Of a stretch of DNA of 64,000 bases, positions 1 to 8,142 are shown piece by piece. Location of the stretch: positions 62,001 to 126,000 of the forward strand of contig CAIUMP010000041.1 of the NCBI GenBank assembly GCA_903900335.1, given 5' to 3'. The DNA comes from an uncultured Ignavibacteriota bacterium (lineage in GTDB: Bacteria > Bacteroidota > Ignavibacteria > Palsa-1295). The notes under the pieces were generated by a model. The model was not told where the DNA came from, ran no database searches, and was given only the letters and a program-made list of their open reading frames with translations. Each line of letters starts with the position of its first letter. Within the stretch, counting starts at the first letter, position 1. The position numbers and the translations under genes were made by a program.

Positions 1-876
1 GAAATTGACATCATCACCCGCAATATCCAGCTGCGCGATCAAATTTCGCATTCTGTAGCGGATAAGTGCAAGCGGGTTGAAACCAGAGAATCCCGACGAG
101 TCGTACTGTGGGTTATATGTGCTTAAGAAGTTGAGATGTCGAGAGATCGGACCGGAACCAGAGTACTTTCCAGAGCCTATTCCAAATCCAATGCTGAATC
201 CGTTGCGCGTGGAGTAGCGCACTTCACTTCCTGAGCCTGGCAACGCAGGGCCCGCGACAACATCTTCTCGCATGTCCTCATAGGTGGCCTCGCGCAGAAA
301 TTTTGCATAGTCTCCAGTATCGAGGTTATGTCCCAGCCAATACGTTACGATTGCCGATAGAGAATTTCGGTCAGGATATACGCTGGCATCGCTTTGTCCG
401 TTTCCCAGGTACTCATTTTTGTCTCGTTTGGTAAAGAGATTCTCCCCTCGAATACTGAGCGCCATCCGGTTGGAGTCTCCGCCGATACCGTACTGGAAGA
501 ATTGAAATTGGGGATTCCAAACGACGAAGGGAAGCATCGCCGTCGGAAACTTGTACGCCATAAAGCCGAAGCGAAATTGACCGTACTCAAGCGCAATGTA
601 CTGGTTGAAATTGATCTGCTTGTTGACGGAGGCTACGGTAGAGTGCGTAAATTCGTCCCACTGCGAGTTTGGTGGGGTAGAAAAGCCTGCACCGATAGTT
701 AGCCGGTAGTCGCTAAAGCGTTCGAAGGGAGAGCGAAGCACTAGAAACTGGGCATTTGCGGTCGTCGCTAGCGCACATACGAGTGCGATCACCGTGCAAA
801 GGCACACCCGGAATGTGCGGCCTTCGCCATGCAAAATGGACGTATGGATGGGATAGCTTCGTTTCCCTCGCGACAT
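1..876 (-). CDS. Outer-membrane beta-barrel-like protein, cut by the window edge
   Basis: An uninterrupted minus-strand frame of 292 codons runs from an ATG at 876 to the first base of the window, so the C-terminus is missing. The N-terminus has a basic start, a hydrophobic stretch around residues 25-40 (VCLCTVIALVCALATTANA) and a likely signal peptidase cleavage before QF. After that come alternating polar and aromatic segments rich in Gly, Tyr and Phe (for example FRFGFMAYKF, FSIGFGIGSG), typical of outer-membrane strands. I do not recognise a specific family. It is divergent from the cyclophilin gene at 1070. The n-region before the hydrophobic core is long, so a later start is possible. 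The reading frame is secure; the outer-membrane location is inferred. Confidence 0.7.
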   Translation of the reverse strand, partial: MSRGKRSYPIHTSILHGEGRTFRVCLCTVIALVCALATTANAQFLVLRSPFERFSDYRLTIGAGFSTPPNSQWDEFTHSTVASVNKQINFNQYIALEYGQFRFGFMAYKFPTAMLPFVVWNPQFQFFQYGIGGDSNRMALSIRGENLFTKRDKNEYLGNGQSDASVYPDRNSLSAIVTYWLGHNLDTGDYAKFLREATYEDMREDVVAGPALPGSGSEVRYSTRNGFSIGFGIGSGKYSGSGPISRHLNFLSTYNPQYDSSGFSGFNPLALIRYRMRNLIAQLDIAGDDVNF

Positions 877-1069
877 CAAATTTGAACCCGTTGATCTAAG
901 CGGCAAATTAGTAGGCAGGCTACCGAGTGGCAGCAGCCCACAGCAAATCTTAATATTAAGCCAGATTTTCACGTGATTCGTTTCATCGCTTATGAAATGG
1001 GGTGGATGGGAAACGCTTGGTCAACTGAATCTGCTGCCAGTCGGTGGGGAATTTCGTATCTTTGCGGCT

Positions 1070-2233
1070 ATGAAGAAGATTAATCGGTCTCTATTGATTC
1101 TTATCCTTTGTATGCCTGCCGTGCAAAGGATTCACGCTCAGAAGTTTTTCACGGGCAAACCCCAGTATCAGATCAAGACCATGAGGTCCGATACGGTTTT
1201 GGGCACCATTGTTGTCGAACTCTTTCCTGCGATAGCGCCTCTTGCGGTCGAAAATTTTGATAGCCTGGTCGGTATCCATTTCTTCGACTCTATTGCCTTT
1301 CATCGGGTGATTCCCGGATTCATGATCCAGGGGGGTGATCCCAATTCCCGCTCCGGTGATAAGTCCACGTGGGGATATGGGGATCCAGGACAGGCCACTG
1401 TGAATGCCGAGTTTAGCGCCGTGTCTCACCAGCGCGGAATTCTCTCGGCGGCACGAGCAACCGATATCAACAGCGCTACCTCGCAGTTTTTCATTTGCGT
1501 AGCCGATGATCGACAGTTGGATAAGAAATATTCTGTGTATGGCCGGGCGGTCAGCGGCATGGCAATTGCCGACAAGATTGTGAACGCCCCTCGTGACGCG
1601 AACGATGACCCGCTTGATAAGATATCGATGTTCGTTAACTATGTTGGCTCCAATGACAGCCTGACGCCGACTCCGTTGCTCGTCTCGCCTGCATCAGGGA
1701 CAACTTCTCCGCTAACGCTACAGACGCTTAAGTGGCAAAGCGTGCCGAGTGCGATGCTGTATAACCTGCAAGTCGCCACGGACGCAAATTTTGCTTCCGT
1801 GATTATTGATACGCAGATAAATCAACTGAATGTCACAGCGAAAGTAAAAACTCCAACCGGCAAGACGTACTATTGGCGAGTCGGCGCGAATAACGGCGGC
1901 AATCCAAGCGCATTCTCCGAACCGTGGAGTTTGACAGTTGGAACAGCAAGCGTAACGGGTGATGCTAACAATTCGATTGCTCTGGGCAACTGTTTCCCAA
2001 ATCCGACATCTGGAGCGACAATGATTCCGTTCGAACTTCCAAGAGTCGAGACGGTTTCAATTCGTGTCTTTGATGGCCTGGGTCGGGTGGCAGCGGAGGT
2101 TGCTGATGGCAGACGATTCTCGGCGGGGCAGAATATGTGCGAAATTCCAGGTGGGTTGCTATTTCCGGGAGCATATACGATAGAACTTAATACCAACGAA
2201 GGTTCGCTACATCGGCCATTGATAATACGATAA
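1070..2233 (+). CDS. Exported cyclophilin-type peptidyl-prolyl cis-trans isomerase with T9SS tail
   Basis: A 387-residue protein with a signal peptide (cleavage near IHAQ), then a cyclophilin domain at about residues 30-200. It carries the characteristic FHRVIPGFMIQGGDP core and the SQFFICVADD segment. A fibronectin III-like segment follows (about 205-300: LKWQSVPSAMLYNLQVATD), and then a T9SS-type sorting domain (CFPNPTSGATMIPFELP to the end). It probably assists folding of exported proteins outside the cell or at its surface. ATG 1070 was preferred over an upstream in-frame ATG at 992 because the signal peptide begins there. A Bacteroidota -7-like box (TATCTTTG, 1057-1064) sits just in front of it, which would give an almost leaderless mRNA. 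The fusion of a cyclophilin to a T9SS tail is the unusual point. Confidence 0.85.
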   Translation: MKKINRSLLILILCMPAVQRIHAQKFFTGKPQYQIKTMRSDTVLGTIVVELFPAIAPLAVENFDSLVGIHFFDSIAFHRVIPGFMIQGGDPNSRSGDKSTWGYGDPGQATVNAEFSAVSHQRGILSAARATDINSATSQFFICVADDRQLDKKYSVYGRAVSGMAIADKIVNAPRDANDDPLDKISMFVNYVGSNDSLTPTPLLVSPASGTTSPLTLQTLKWQSVPSAMLYNLQVATDANFASVIIDTQINQLNVTAKVKTPTGKTYYWRVGANNGGNPSAFSEPWSLTVGTASVTGDANNSIALGNCFPNPTSGATMIPFELPRVETVSIRVFDGLGRVAAEVADGRRFSAGQNMCEIPGGLLFPGAYTIELNTNEGSLHRPLIIR

Positions 2234-2403
2234 TCAGCTTTAATTTTAAGGCTGCAAATGAGGGACAGCATACAGTTTCCCAAAATCTTTCTTCCTTTCG
2301 AACTTTCCCGGCGGGAGCGGGATTTAGACTATCGAGGAGAATCTGTTATCCTCGACGAATTCTTTTGAAGGTAGTGATACGGAAGTTTCTTATCAAATTG
2401 ACC

Positions 2404-2952
2404 ATGAAGTTTTTCGCATTTCTCTCGTTCGCAGCGCTTCTCATGCTTGCCACGCCGGTTACGATGATTGCCAAAGCTGCAGGTGGTGCCGCTGACTCTG
2501 TCCATGTTCTCGACAACATGAAATTCACCGTTAAGACGGTGAAGGGGGGCGAAATCAATTTCAAGGAATTCCTGGGAAAGGGGCCATTGCTCGTCAGCTT
2601 CTGGGCACTTTGGTGTGAACCGTGCAAGCAGGAAATGAAGGCTTTTAAAACACTATCGGAGAGATTCAAGGCCGAAGGGGTCAACATGGTCGCGATCAAC
2701 ACAGACGAAGTCAGGTCAATGTCCAAAGTTCGTGCGTATGTGAGTACCCAGGGATTGGAATTTCCCGTGCTGCTGGATGCTAATGGGGATATCGCCCGCG
2801 ACATGTTCTCCATGGAGACCCTTCCATACAGCCTTATACTTATGCCGGATGGTTCCGTCTATAAGAAGCACATTGGCTTCACGGCAGGTGATGAGAAGGA
2901 GACCGAAAAGGATATTCTTGAGTTGATCGAAAAGCTCAAGAAAAAGGGGTAG
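2404..2952 (+). CDS. TlpA/ResA-like thiol-disulfide thioredoxin, exported
   Basis: A 182-residue protein with an N-terminal signal peptide (MKFFAFLSFAALLMLATP) and an AhpC/TSA-Redoxin thioredoxin fold. The redox motif WCEPC (Cys71, Cys74) follows the strand LLVSFWAL, and the cis-proline loop is in ETLPYS. Proteins of this family reduce or maintain thiols in the periplasm, for example for cytochrome c maturation; the partner here is unknown. The frame extends upstream to a TTG at 2365, but the ATG at 2404 gives a cleaner signal peptide. It ends 50 bp from the convergent envelope gene at 3003. Confidence 0.85.
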   Translation: MKFFAFLSFAALLMLATPVTMIAKAAGGAADSVHVLDNMKFTVKTVKGGEINFKEFLGKGPLLVSFWALWCEPCKQEMKAFKTLSERFKAEGVNMVAINTDEVRSMSKVRAYVSTQGLEFPVLLDANGDIARDMFSMETLPYSLILMPDGSVYKKHIGFTAGDEKETEKDILELIEKLKKKG

Positions 2953-3002
2953 GCCCACCTTATTGACGAAACGTCGCCGAGATTTTAGGCGCGGTGCTAT
3001 CG

Positions 3003-4043
3003 TTACTTCAGGATCGTAATCACGATTCTTGGCCCCAGTAGGTCATTGCGATCCGAGTGAAATGGACGAATATTCGGACCGTTGTCCATAGGAGGTAAGC
3101 AGTCCGATATCATTCTTTCGAGTCGATTCAGCTCACCAATATTCGCGAGCGTACCGGATCTGTTCATCTGAATTTGGTACGGCTTTCGTATCTCCTTGGC
3201 CTTGTCAATCAATCTCTCTATCATTTTCGATTGGGAAGAATCGGGAAGCAGAACAAAGCGGGTGATCGTCGGAATTGTGTCTGGTTCGAACTCCGCACTT
3301 TTTGCACTGAGGTGCAATGTGTCTGTGGATGTGATGATGTTACCATTGCTATCCTTCGCGCCAATGCTGGCAACGATCTCTGAAGCATTAGAGGTGCTAA
3401 TACCGTGAAGCATCATCGAAGGAGTCACTGCCGTGGAAGCCTTATCAAATTGCGCCAGACGATAGCCGTGTTGAGTTATGGTGATCTGCCAATCGGTGAT
3501 CTTCGGATCCACGTGGTGCTCTAAACCAATATCACCAAGCGCATAACTACGCTCGATCCACTGCGTAACTACAGGGTCCAAAACTGAAACTGGTTCAGCG
3601 AGGATTGCAAGACCTTGCTGTAATTTTGGGGCGCTCACGGCTTTTACTCTCTTGCCTGGGATATGGAATACTTCCGTCAAATAATCTATGTAGCCACCGG
3701 AGTACTTGAACACTGGCTCCGGGGTTTGAAAGGTCAGGTGAGCAGTAGTGTCAGCTCTTAAACGCAGTCCCAGGATATTCAAGAGATTGCGCGAAATTCC
3801 ACTTTCGTCTAATTTGGTTAGGGACTCCTTGCCGAAGTCTGCAGCCTGCTCCGGCGAAAGGAGGATATACCCAGGTGCCAAACCGTCGCCTCGGTTAGAC
3901 GTTTCGAGTTGGGAAGGCAACATAACATACTGCTTGATCAAGGTGTCTCTCGATTCGATCGAGACCGAACTGCCCGATGGGAGTCGTTTAGCATTGGCGG
4001 TGAAGTGGATCTCTGCTGTATGCCTTAAAGGGGGGGGATTCAA
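3003..4043 (-). CDS. C-terminal part of a frameshifted envelope protein
   Basis: A 346-codon open frame whose only start is a TTG at 4043, inside the 3' end of the upstream frame (3988-4758). It has no signal peptide of its own and no convincing translation start. Removing one C from the C8 tract (4030-4037 on the plus strand, G8) joins the two frames into a single protein. The sequence has repeated beta-rich segments (HTAEIHFTANA, TTAHLTFQTPEP) and ends in GPRIVITIL, faintly like the end of OmpA domains, but I cannot assign a family. It is either a phase-variable gene in the off state, a decayed gene, or an assembly or sequencing error. Confidence 0.55.
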   Translation of the reverse strand: MNPPPLRHTAEIHFTANAKRLPSGSSVSIESRDTLIKQYVMLPSQLETSNRGDGLAPGYILLSPEQAADFGKESLTKLDESGISRNLLNILGLRLRADTTAHLTFQTPEPVFKYSGGYIDYLTEVFHIPGKRVKAVSAPKLQQGLAILAEPVSVLDPVVTQWIERSYALGDIGLEHHVDPKITDWQITITQHGYRLAQFDKASTAVTPSMMLHGISTSNASEIVASIGAKDSNGNIITSTDTLHLSAKSAEFEPDTIPTITRFVLLPDSSQSKMIERLIDKAKEIRKPYQIQMNRSGTLANIGELNRLERMISDCLPPMDNGPNIRPFHSDRNDLLGPRIVITILK

Positions 4044-4758
4044 CCACGGGATTGCTGTTCACGGGTGGGGGTTCCGGACTCGTATCCTCAAATCTCCAAC
4101 GAAGTGCCAGCCCTCCGCTAACGGCATTGATAATGGGAATTTCCGGCTGCCGGAATGCTTTGAAGTCGAACTCGCCGAAAAGGGAAGGCGAAATTGGTAG
4201 ACCGGGAAAAAGGCGCCCCGCAAGTCCTGCTTCGATACGTAGTCCGAACGGAAGCCCCGGATGAAGCAGCCCACTACTTCGAGTTTGTCCAGTTGCGTTG
4301 ATGGTCTCAGTCAAAGTCTCAGTAAGTGGGACCTCCAACCAAGCGCCAAAACTTGTCTGGAGCCAACCCAACTTCGATCGAATCCCGGAAGCAACATGCA
4401 GGGAAGTGGCAGAGTATAGGAGGGAAAACGCAGAGCCGCTAAAGCTTCCTACCGATTGCGAAAGACCTCCAACCGCCTCAATGTTCAGCGAGGAACTTGG
4501 CCACATGGGCACTGAGCGGGTGTACTCAAGTCTAAATACACTCTCTCGGCTAAGGCCGCTGCCGTCACCAAACTCACGATTTACAAGATTGGGCGTACGA
4601 TCCGCTTCGTTCATCATTCCCAATCTGTAATCAACATTTAGTCCAGATCTACTCGACTGTGGGTATGCTGAGAAAGCGCCAACAGTGAGCGCGGTGCAAA
4701 GCCAAACTAGCATCAACGAACGGACGAGGGTCAAAGCTTCTAAGAAATCATTCAGCAT
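3988..4758 (-). CDS. N-terminal part of a frameshifted envelope protein (signal peptide plus barrel-like region)
   Basis: This frame begins with a hydrophobic signal sequence (LMLVWLCTALTVGAFSA, cleavage before YPQS). It continues with Gly/Ser-rich strands like those of small outer-membrane barrels (SFSGSAFSLLYSATSLHVASG, split here by my reading into neighbouring strands). A Pro-rich linker (EPPPVNSNPVVE) then meets a run of eight C residues. Beyond the tract the frame soon stops (about 12 residues later), while the next frame continues for another 340 codons (3003-4043). The start is uncertain: ATG 4758 and ATG 4713 both precede the hydrophobic core, and the frame is open to 4860. I read this as the first half of one roughly 600-residue protein. 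Confidence 0.55.
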   Translation of the reverse strand: MLNDFLEALTLVRSLMLVWLCTALTVGAFSAYPQSSRSGLNVDYRLGMMNEADRTPNLVNREFGDGSGLSRESVFRLEYTRSVPMWPSSSLNIEAVGGLSQSVGSFSGSAFSLLYSATSLHVASGIRSKLGWLQTSFGAWLEVPLTETLTETINATGQTRSSGLLHPGLPFGLRIEAGLAGRLFPGLPISPSLFGEFDFKAFRQPEIPIINAVSGGLALRWRFEDTSPEPPPVNSNPVVESPPFKAYSRDPLHRQC

Positions 4759-4843
4759 ATTCAGGAGGAGTCGGATCGACAATAATCCGCACCTCAGTCT
4801 TGACTGAACAATTCGGAACGTAGAAGTTTCCCCGACCGCTACT

Positions 4844-4882
4844 AAAAACGAAGAGGCCAAACCTTGCGGCTCGGCCTCTTCG
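4844..4882 (-). terminator. Rho-independent terminator for the YCF48 lipoprotein gene at 4942
   Basis: A 10-bp inverted repeat, CGAAGAGGCC / GGCCTCTTCG (4849-4858 and 4873-4882), with a 14-nt loop. On the minus strand it is followed directly by five T residues. It lies about 60 nt downstream of the stop of the minus-strand gene 4942-6009 and separates it from the next minus-strand gene. Confidence 0.8.
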
Positions 4883-4941
4883 GATGATTTCTCATCCCGT
4901 ATTCCTCAATTGTACAAAAGCGAGTGTCCTAGCCCAAGTAC

Positions 4942-6009
4942 TTATCGATCGCGGGTTACGATGTGCCCGTAAGTACCGATCATGATCGAGCGAGTCGCAT
5001 TTGCATAGCTAACGTCGATCCAACGATCATCGCCAAGCTTTGTGTGGTTCCACGTCGCGCCGTTATCGGTAGATTCGAGCAAATTGCCTCCCCAGCCGGC
5101 CGCAGTGATCACACCCATGCCATTTGTTGCGATTCCGCTAAGCGCATAAGGGGTTGTCTTCACCGTTGTCCATGAACGGCCACCATCTGTCGTTTTTGCT
5201 AAATAACCGCCGAGTGAGTCAATACCAATCGAATTATTGCTAAGTGTCCCGGCCGGGGCAAATCCGGTTGTTGCATTGATGAAAGCGGTGTGTGTGTAGA
5301 ATCCAAGCGGCTGATCCGTCGTGCTCTGATTCCACGTCAAACCCGCGTCCGTCGTGTAGAAGGCGGCACCGAATTTCCCGGTTGCGATTCCGGTAGTCGA
5401 GGAGGAAAATTGGATGTTGTATATTCCTCCTGTGCTATTGGTTGCGACCTGCTGCCAGGTATACCCCCCGTCGGTGGTGCGCCAGATCTCGCCATCGCTG
5501 CCCGCGGGGGACGAGTAGGGGTCAGCCGTGCCAATGAAGCCAGTCATACGATCGACAAAGCAAATGGATCGCTGCCAAATGCTGGATGGGAAAGAAATTG
5601 AGCTCCATGTGTTGCCACCGTCGGTCGTCTTATAAATGTAGGAGCCGTCACCGTTCGCAAAACCATTCTTCGCGTCAAAAAACCAGATGCCATAAACGGT
5701 TGAGTAACTTGGGACTGTGGACATGGCGCTCCATGTTGTTCCCATGTCGGTCGTACGAAGCACTGTCCCATTGTTGCCTCCGACAGTGCCGACATTCGAT
5801 GAGGCGAATTGACTAATCACGAGCCCCGAGGTTGTGCCGGATTGGCGATACGTCCAGGATGCAGAATCATCCCAATCAGGTTCATGTACATAGACCGTAT
5901 CCACTTCCGTGATGGTCTTTTGGCGGCAGCTATTGAGGCTGAGGGAGGAGATCACGGCCAGCCCTGCCAGCCCAAGAAAGAGAATGCGCGCGAAGGTATT
6001 GCTTTTCAT
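4942..6009 (-). CDS. YCF48/BNR-repeat beta-propeller lipoprotein
   Basis: A 355-residue protein beginning MKSNTFARILFLG. It has a lipobox, LNSC, so the mature N-terminus should be a lipidated Cys. The body is a propeller of repeated BNR/YCF48 motifs of the form S/T-T-D-x-G-x-T/S-W (TTDMGTTW, TTDGGNTW, TTDGGYTW, TTDAGLTW, TTDGGRSW, STDNGATW), about one per 45 residues. YCF48-like propellers act in protein assembly in photosynthetic organisms, but in Bacteroidota such lipoproteins have no settled role. It is a close paralogue of the next gene (6106-7206). The ATG at 6009 was chosen over 6039 because it starts the signal peptide. A strong terminator follows. Confidence 0.8.
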   Translation of the reverse strand: MKSNTFARILFLGLAGLAVISSLSLNSCRQKTITEVDTVYVHEPDWDDSASWTYRQSGTTSGLVISQFASSNVGTVGGNNGTVLRTTDMGTTWSAMSTVPSYSTVYGIWFFDAKNGFANGDGSYIYKTTDGGNTWSSISFPSSIWQRSICFVDRMTGFIGTADPYSSPAGSDGEIWRTTDGGYTWQQVATNSTGGIYNIQFSSSTTGIATGKFGAAFYTTDAGLTWNQSTTDQPLGFYTHTAFINATTGFAPAGTLSNNSIGIDSLGGYLAKTTDGGRSWTTVKTTPYALSGIATNGMGVITAAGWGGNLLESTDNGATWNHTKLGDDRWIDVSYANATRSIMIGTYGHIVTRDR

Positions 6010-6105
6010 ACTATGCTTTTCGTTGAAGTGAGTCTGCACTTGTTACAACGAGCCAACATGCCCCGCCCTGACAGCGCCGCTCAACGATCAATGCTATAAA
6101 TAATA

Positions 6106-7206
6106 TTACTTGTCTCTAGTCGCGACATGCCCTTTGATGCCAACGATCACGCTCCTCCCGACGCCAGCGTACTTGACGTCAAGCCAACGCTCGGTTCCGA
6201 GTCTGCTGACAGTCCACGTCGCCCCTCCATCGGTCGATTCAACGATTCGACCGAAATACCCGGCCGCTGTAATTACGCCGTTACCGTTATTCGTGATACC
6301 CTGCACGAAGAATGGGTAGCTTTGGACCGTGCGCCAGGTCCGCCCAGCATCATCGGTTCGCATGATATAGCCATTAGTGGAGTCAAGCAAGGCCGTTGCG
6401 AGTGCTGTCTTCGGGGTGGTAAACGTTGAGCGCGAAAAACTGACACCCGGTCGGTCGGTTGACCCAGGATTCCACGTTGTCCCGCCATCGGACGTCCATA
6501 AGGTCGCGCCATACCGACAGAGAGCAAAGCCATTGAGGGCGTCACCGAAATCAATGTCATAAACTGCGCCGGAAGATAATGTCCGTACATTCTTCCATGT
6601 AGAGCCACCATCCGTCGTCTGCCAAAGTTCGCCGTCCATGCCAGGCGGGGAAGAGTATGCATTCGATGTGCCGATGAAACCGAGCGTTGGTGTCGCAAAC
6701 CCTATGCTTCGAAGGTTGTAGGAAGTCGAGAGGGTGTTGGCATTCCACGTTGAGCCGCCATTCGAAGTCCCCCATACACTGTAGCCATCACCGATAGCGA
6801 CGCCTCGGGAGTTGTCGAAAAAATGGATTCCATACACTCCGGTGCCGCTTTCGGAACTGACCCCGACGGGGGTTAAGTTTTGCCAGGTGTTGCCCGCGTC
6901 GGACGTTCGGATAATCGCACCGTTTGTCCCTCCGAAGAATCCCAACGTAGCGCTGACGAATTGACCTGAGATAAAGTCATTAGTTATCCCTGAAGTCCGA
7001 TAGACCCAGACAGAAGAATCATCCAAATCGACCGTATCGTGGACGACGACGGTGTCACCGCCGAGTGTCTTAATGATGGTATCCCGCTTGACAAGCGTAT
7101 CGACCTGGGTAATGAATTTGTCACGACAGCTCGTAAGGCTGAAGGTAGATGCTGTGATGATCGCGACGATACAGGCTGCGAGCGTTCGTCTGGCGAAGGT
7201 TCTCAT
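6106..7206 (-). CDS. YCF48/BNR-repeat beta-propeller lipoprotein (tandem paralogue)
   Basis: A 366-residue paralogue of the gene at 4942, arranged head to tail with it (about 96 bp apart). The signal peptide ends in LTSC, then comes a Thr/Asp-rich spacer (TQVDTLVKRDTIIKTLGGD) before the propeller. At least five BNR motifs are visible (TSDAGNTW, TSNGGSTW, TTDGGSTW, TSDGGTTW, TDDAGRTW, STDGGATW). Both copies end in a similar WLDVKYA...G..GHV.TRD segment, so the duplication covers the whole gene. An in-frame TTG lies one codon upstream of the chosen ATG. Upstream is the promoter region shared with the divergent sigma factor gene. Confidence 0.8.
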   Translation of the reverse strand: MRTFARRTLAACIVAIITASTFSLTSCRDKFITQVDTLVKRDTIIKTLGGDTVVVHDTVDLDDSSVWVYRTSGITNDFISGQFVSATLGFFGGTNGAIIRTSDAGNTWQNLTPVGVSSESGTGVYGIHFFDNSRGVAIGDGYSVWGTSNGGSTWNANTLSTSYNLRSIGFATPTLGFIGTSNAYSSPPGMDGELWQTTDGGSTWKNVRTLSSGAVYDIDFGDALNGFALCRYGATLWTSDGGTTWNPGSTDRPGVSFSRSTFTTPKTALATALLDSTNGYIMRTDDAGRTWRTVQSYPFFVQGITNNGNGVITAAGYFGRIVESTDGGATWTVSRLGTERWLDVKYAGVGRSVIVGIKGHVATRDK

Positions 7207-7457
7207 CAAATTAGAAAATTGAGGAATGGGATGCGGCGGTTCCGTGAACCACTATTCGTAACGTGTAGAACGGGTGAAAGTATCAAAACCTGACAACGAT
7301 GCTCAACGGCAGTCCATTGCATAATCTGAAAAGATTATTCGAGGATCTGTCAGGTAAGCCGCTGCCGAATCGTTTCAACATAAAGAATGGGAAGACTTTC
7401 GGATACAGCCAATCGGGAACGCAGGATAGTGAAGGAGTGCTACGGATGACCGATCAG

Positions 7458-7477
7458 CTGAGGATACCAATCCTCAG
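7458..7477. promoter_or_regulatory. Perfect hairpin just upstream of the ECF sigma factor start
   Basis: CTGAGGAT (7458-7465), a 4-nt loop, then ATCCTCAG (7470-7477). This is a perfect 8-bp inverted repeat ending 17 nt before the ATG at 7495 and immediately before a GGAAGAG ribosome-binding-like sequence. It could be an operator or an RNA hairpin affecting translation; it has no T-run, so it is not a terminator. The structure is seen directly; the function is inferred. Confidence 0.4.
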
Positions 7478-7494
7478 TGTCGGAAGAGCCGAGA

Positions 7495-8142
7495 ATGAAT
7501 TACACAGGCGCTCAAGTAACCCACAGCAGTTCAAGATACTCCGCAATTAACGCGGAGTGGGATGTCGTGTTCCGTAAAATGGTCGCAGGTGATGATGCCG
7601 CGTTCGAGTCGCTGTTCGCCTCGTTCAACCCGAAGCTCCAGCGATATATTCTGAAACAGTTGGGTGCTGGGCCTCACGTCGATGACCTCTTGCAGGAGGT
7701 ATGGACTCGAGTCATTCAACTTCGAGAACGCTCTCGGGAGGGGGGGCAGGAGGCTACGTATCAGGTACAAGCTTTCCTCTTTCGGATCGCTCGTAATTTG
7801 GTGATAGACTTCCTCCGCACCCGCAAGGACCATTCGTCATTGCAGGATGTGGATGAGGCATTGCATCCGAGATTTGAAGCCGGAGAACTAAGCGATCCGG
7901 AGTCACTCGTTGGCAGAGCAATGGATCTGCTTTCGTTCGATTTTCGCGAGATACTGGTGCTAAACCTCCATCTCGGCTACAGACTTGACGAAATTGCGGT
8001 AATGTTAGAAAAGAGTCCTGACGCGATGTGGGCTCGCGCATCACGGGCCCGGGCGAAGCTTCGACGATTGGTGATCGAGCTCGCTGAGAAAGAGGGGGTC
8101 AGTCTTCGGGCTTATCTCCCTTCCGAAACAGACCAAGTATGA
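7495..8142 (+). CDS. ECF-type RNA polymerase sigma factor
   Basis: A 215-residue sigma-70 family protein with region 2 at about residues 35-110 (PHVDDLLQEVWTRV, AFLFRIARNLVIDFLR) and region 4 at about 140-200 (LSFDFREILVLNLHLGYRLDEIA followed by an atypical recognition helix, ARASRARAKLRRLV). There is no region 3, as expected for an ECF factor. The stop overlaps the ATG of the next gene (ATGA), a putative single-pass anti-sigma protein. ATG 7495 has GGAAGAG eight bases upstream; a GTG at 7477 is less likely. A G7 run (7740-7746) lies in the coding sequence and could be a slippage site. Confidence 0.9.
   Translation: MNYTGAQVTHSSSRYSAINAEWDVVFRKMVAGDDAAFESLFASFNPKLQRYILKQLGAGPHVDDLLQEVWTRVIQLRERSREGGQEATYQVQAFLFRIARNLVIDFLRTRKDHSSLQDVDEALHPRFEAGELSDPESLVGRAMDLLSFDFREILVLNLHLGYRLDEIAVMLEKSPDAMWARASRARAKLRRLVIELAEKEGVSLRAYLPSETDQV

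Noticed and set aside
394-702. Plus-strand open frame of about 100 codons near the left edge
   Set aside because: It lies antisense to a longer frame with signal peptide and outer-membrane pattern (1-876) and has no recognisable protein features.
2235-2254. CAGCTTTAA / TTAAGGCTG inverted repeat after the cyclophilin gene, considered as terminator
   Set aside because: AT-rich stem with a 2-nt loop and no following T-run.
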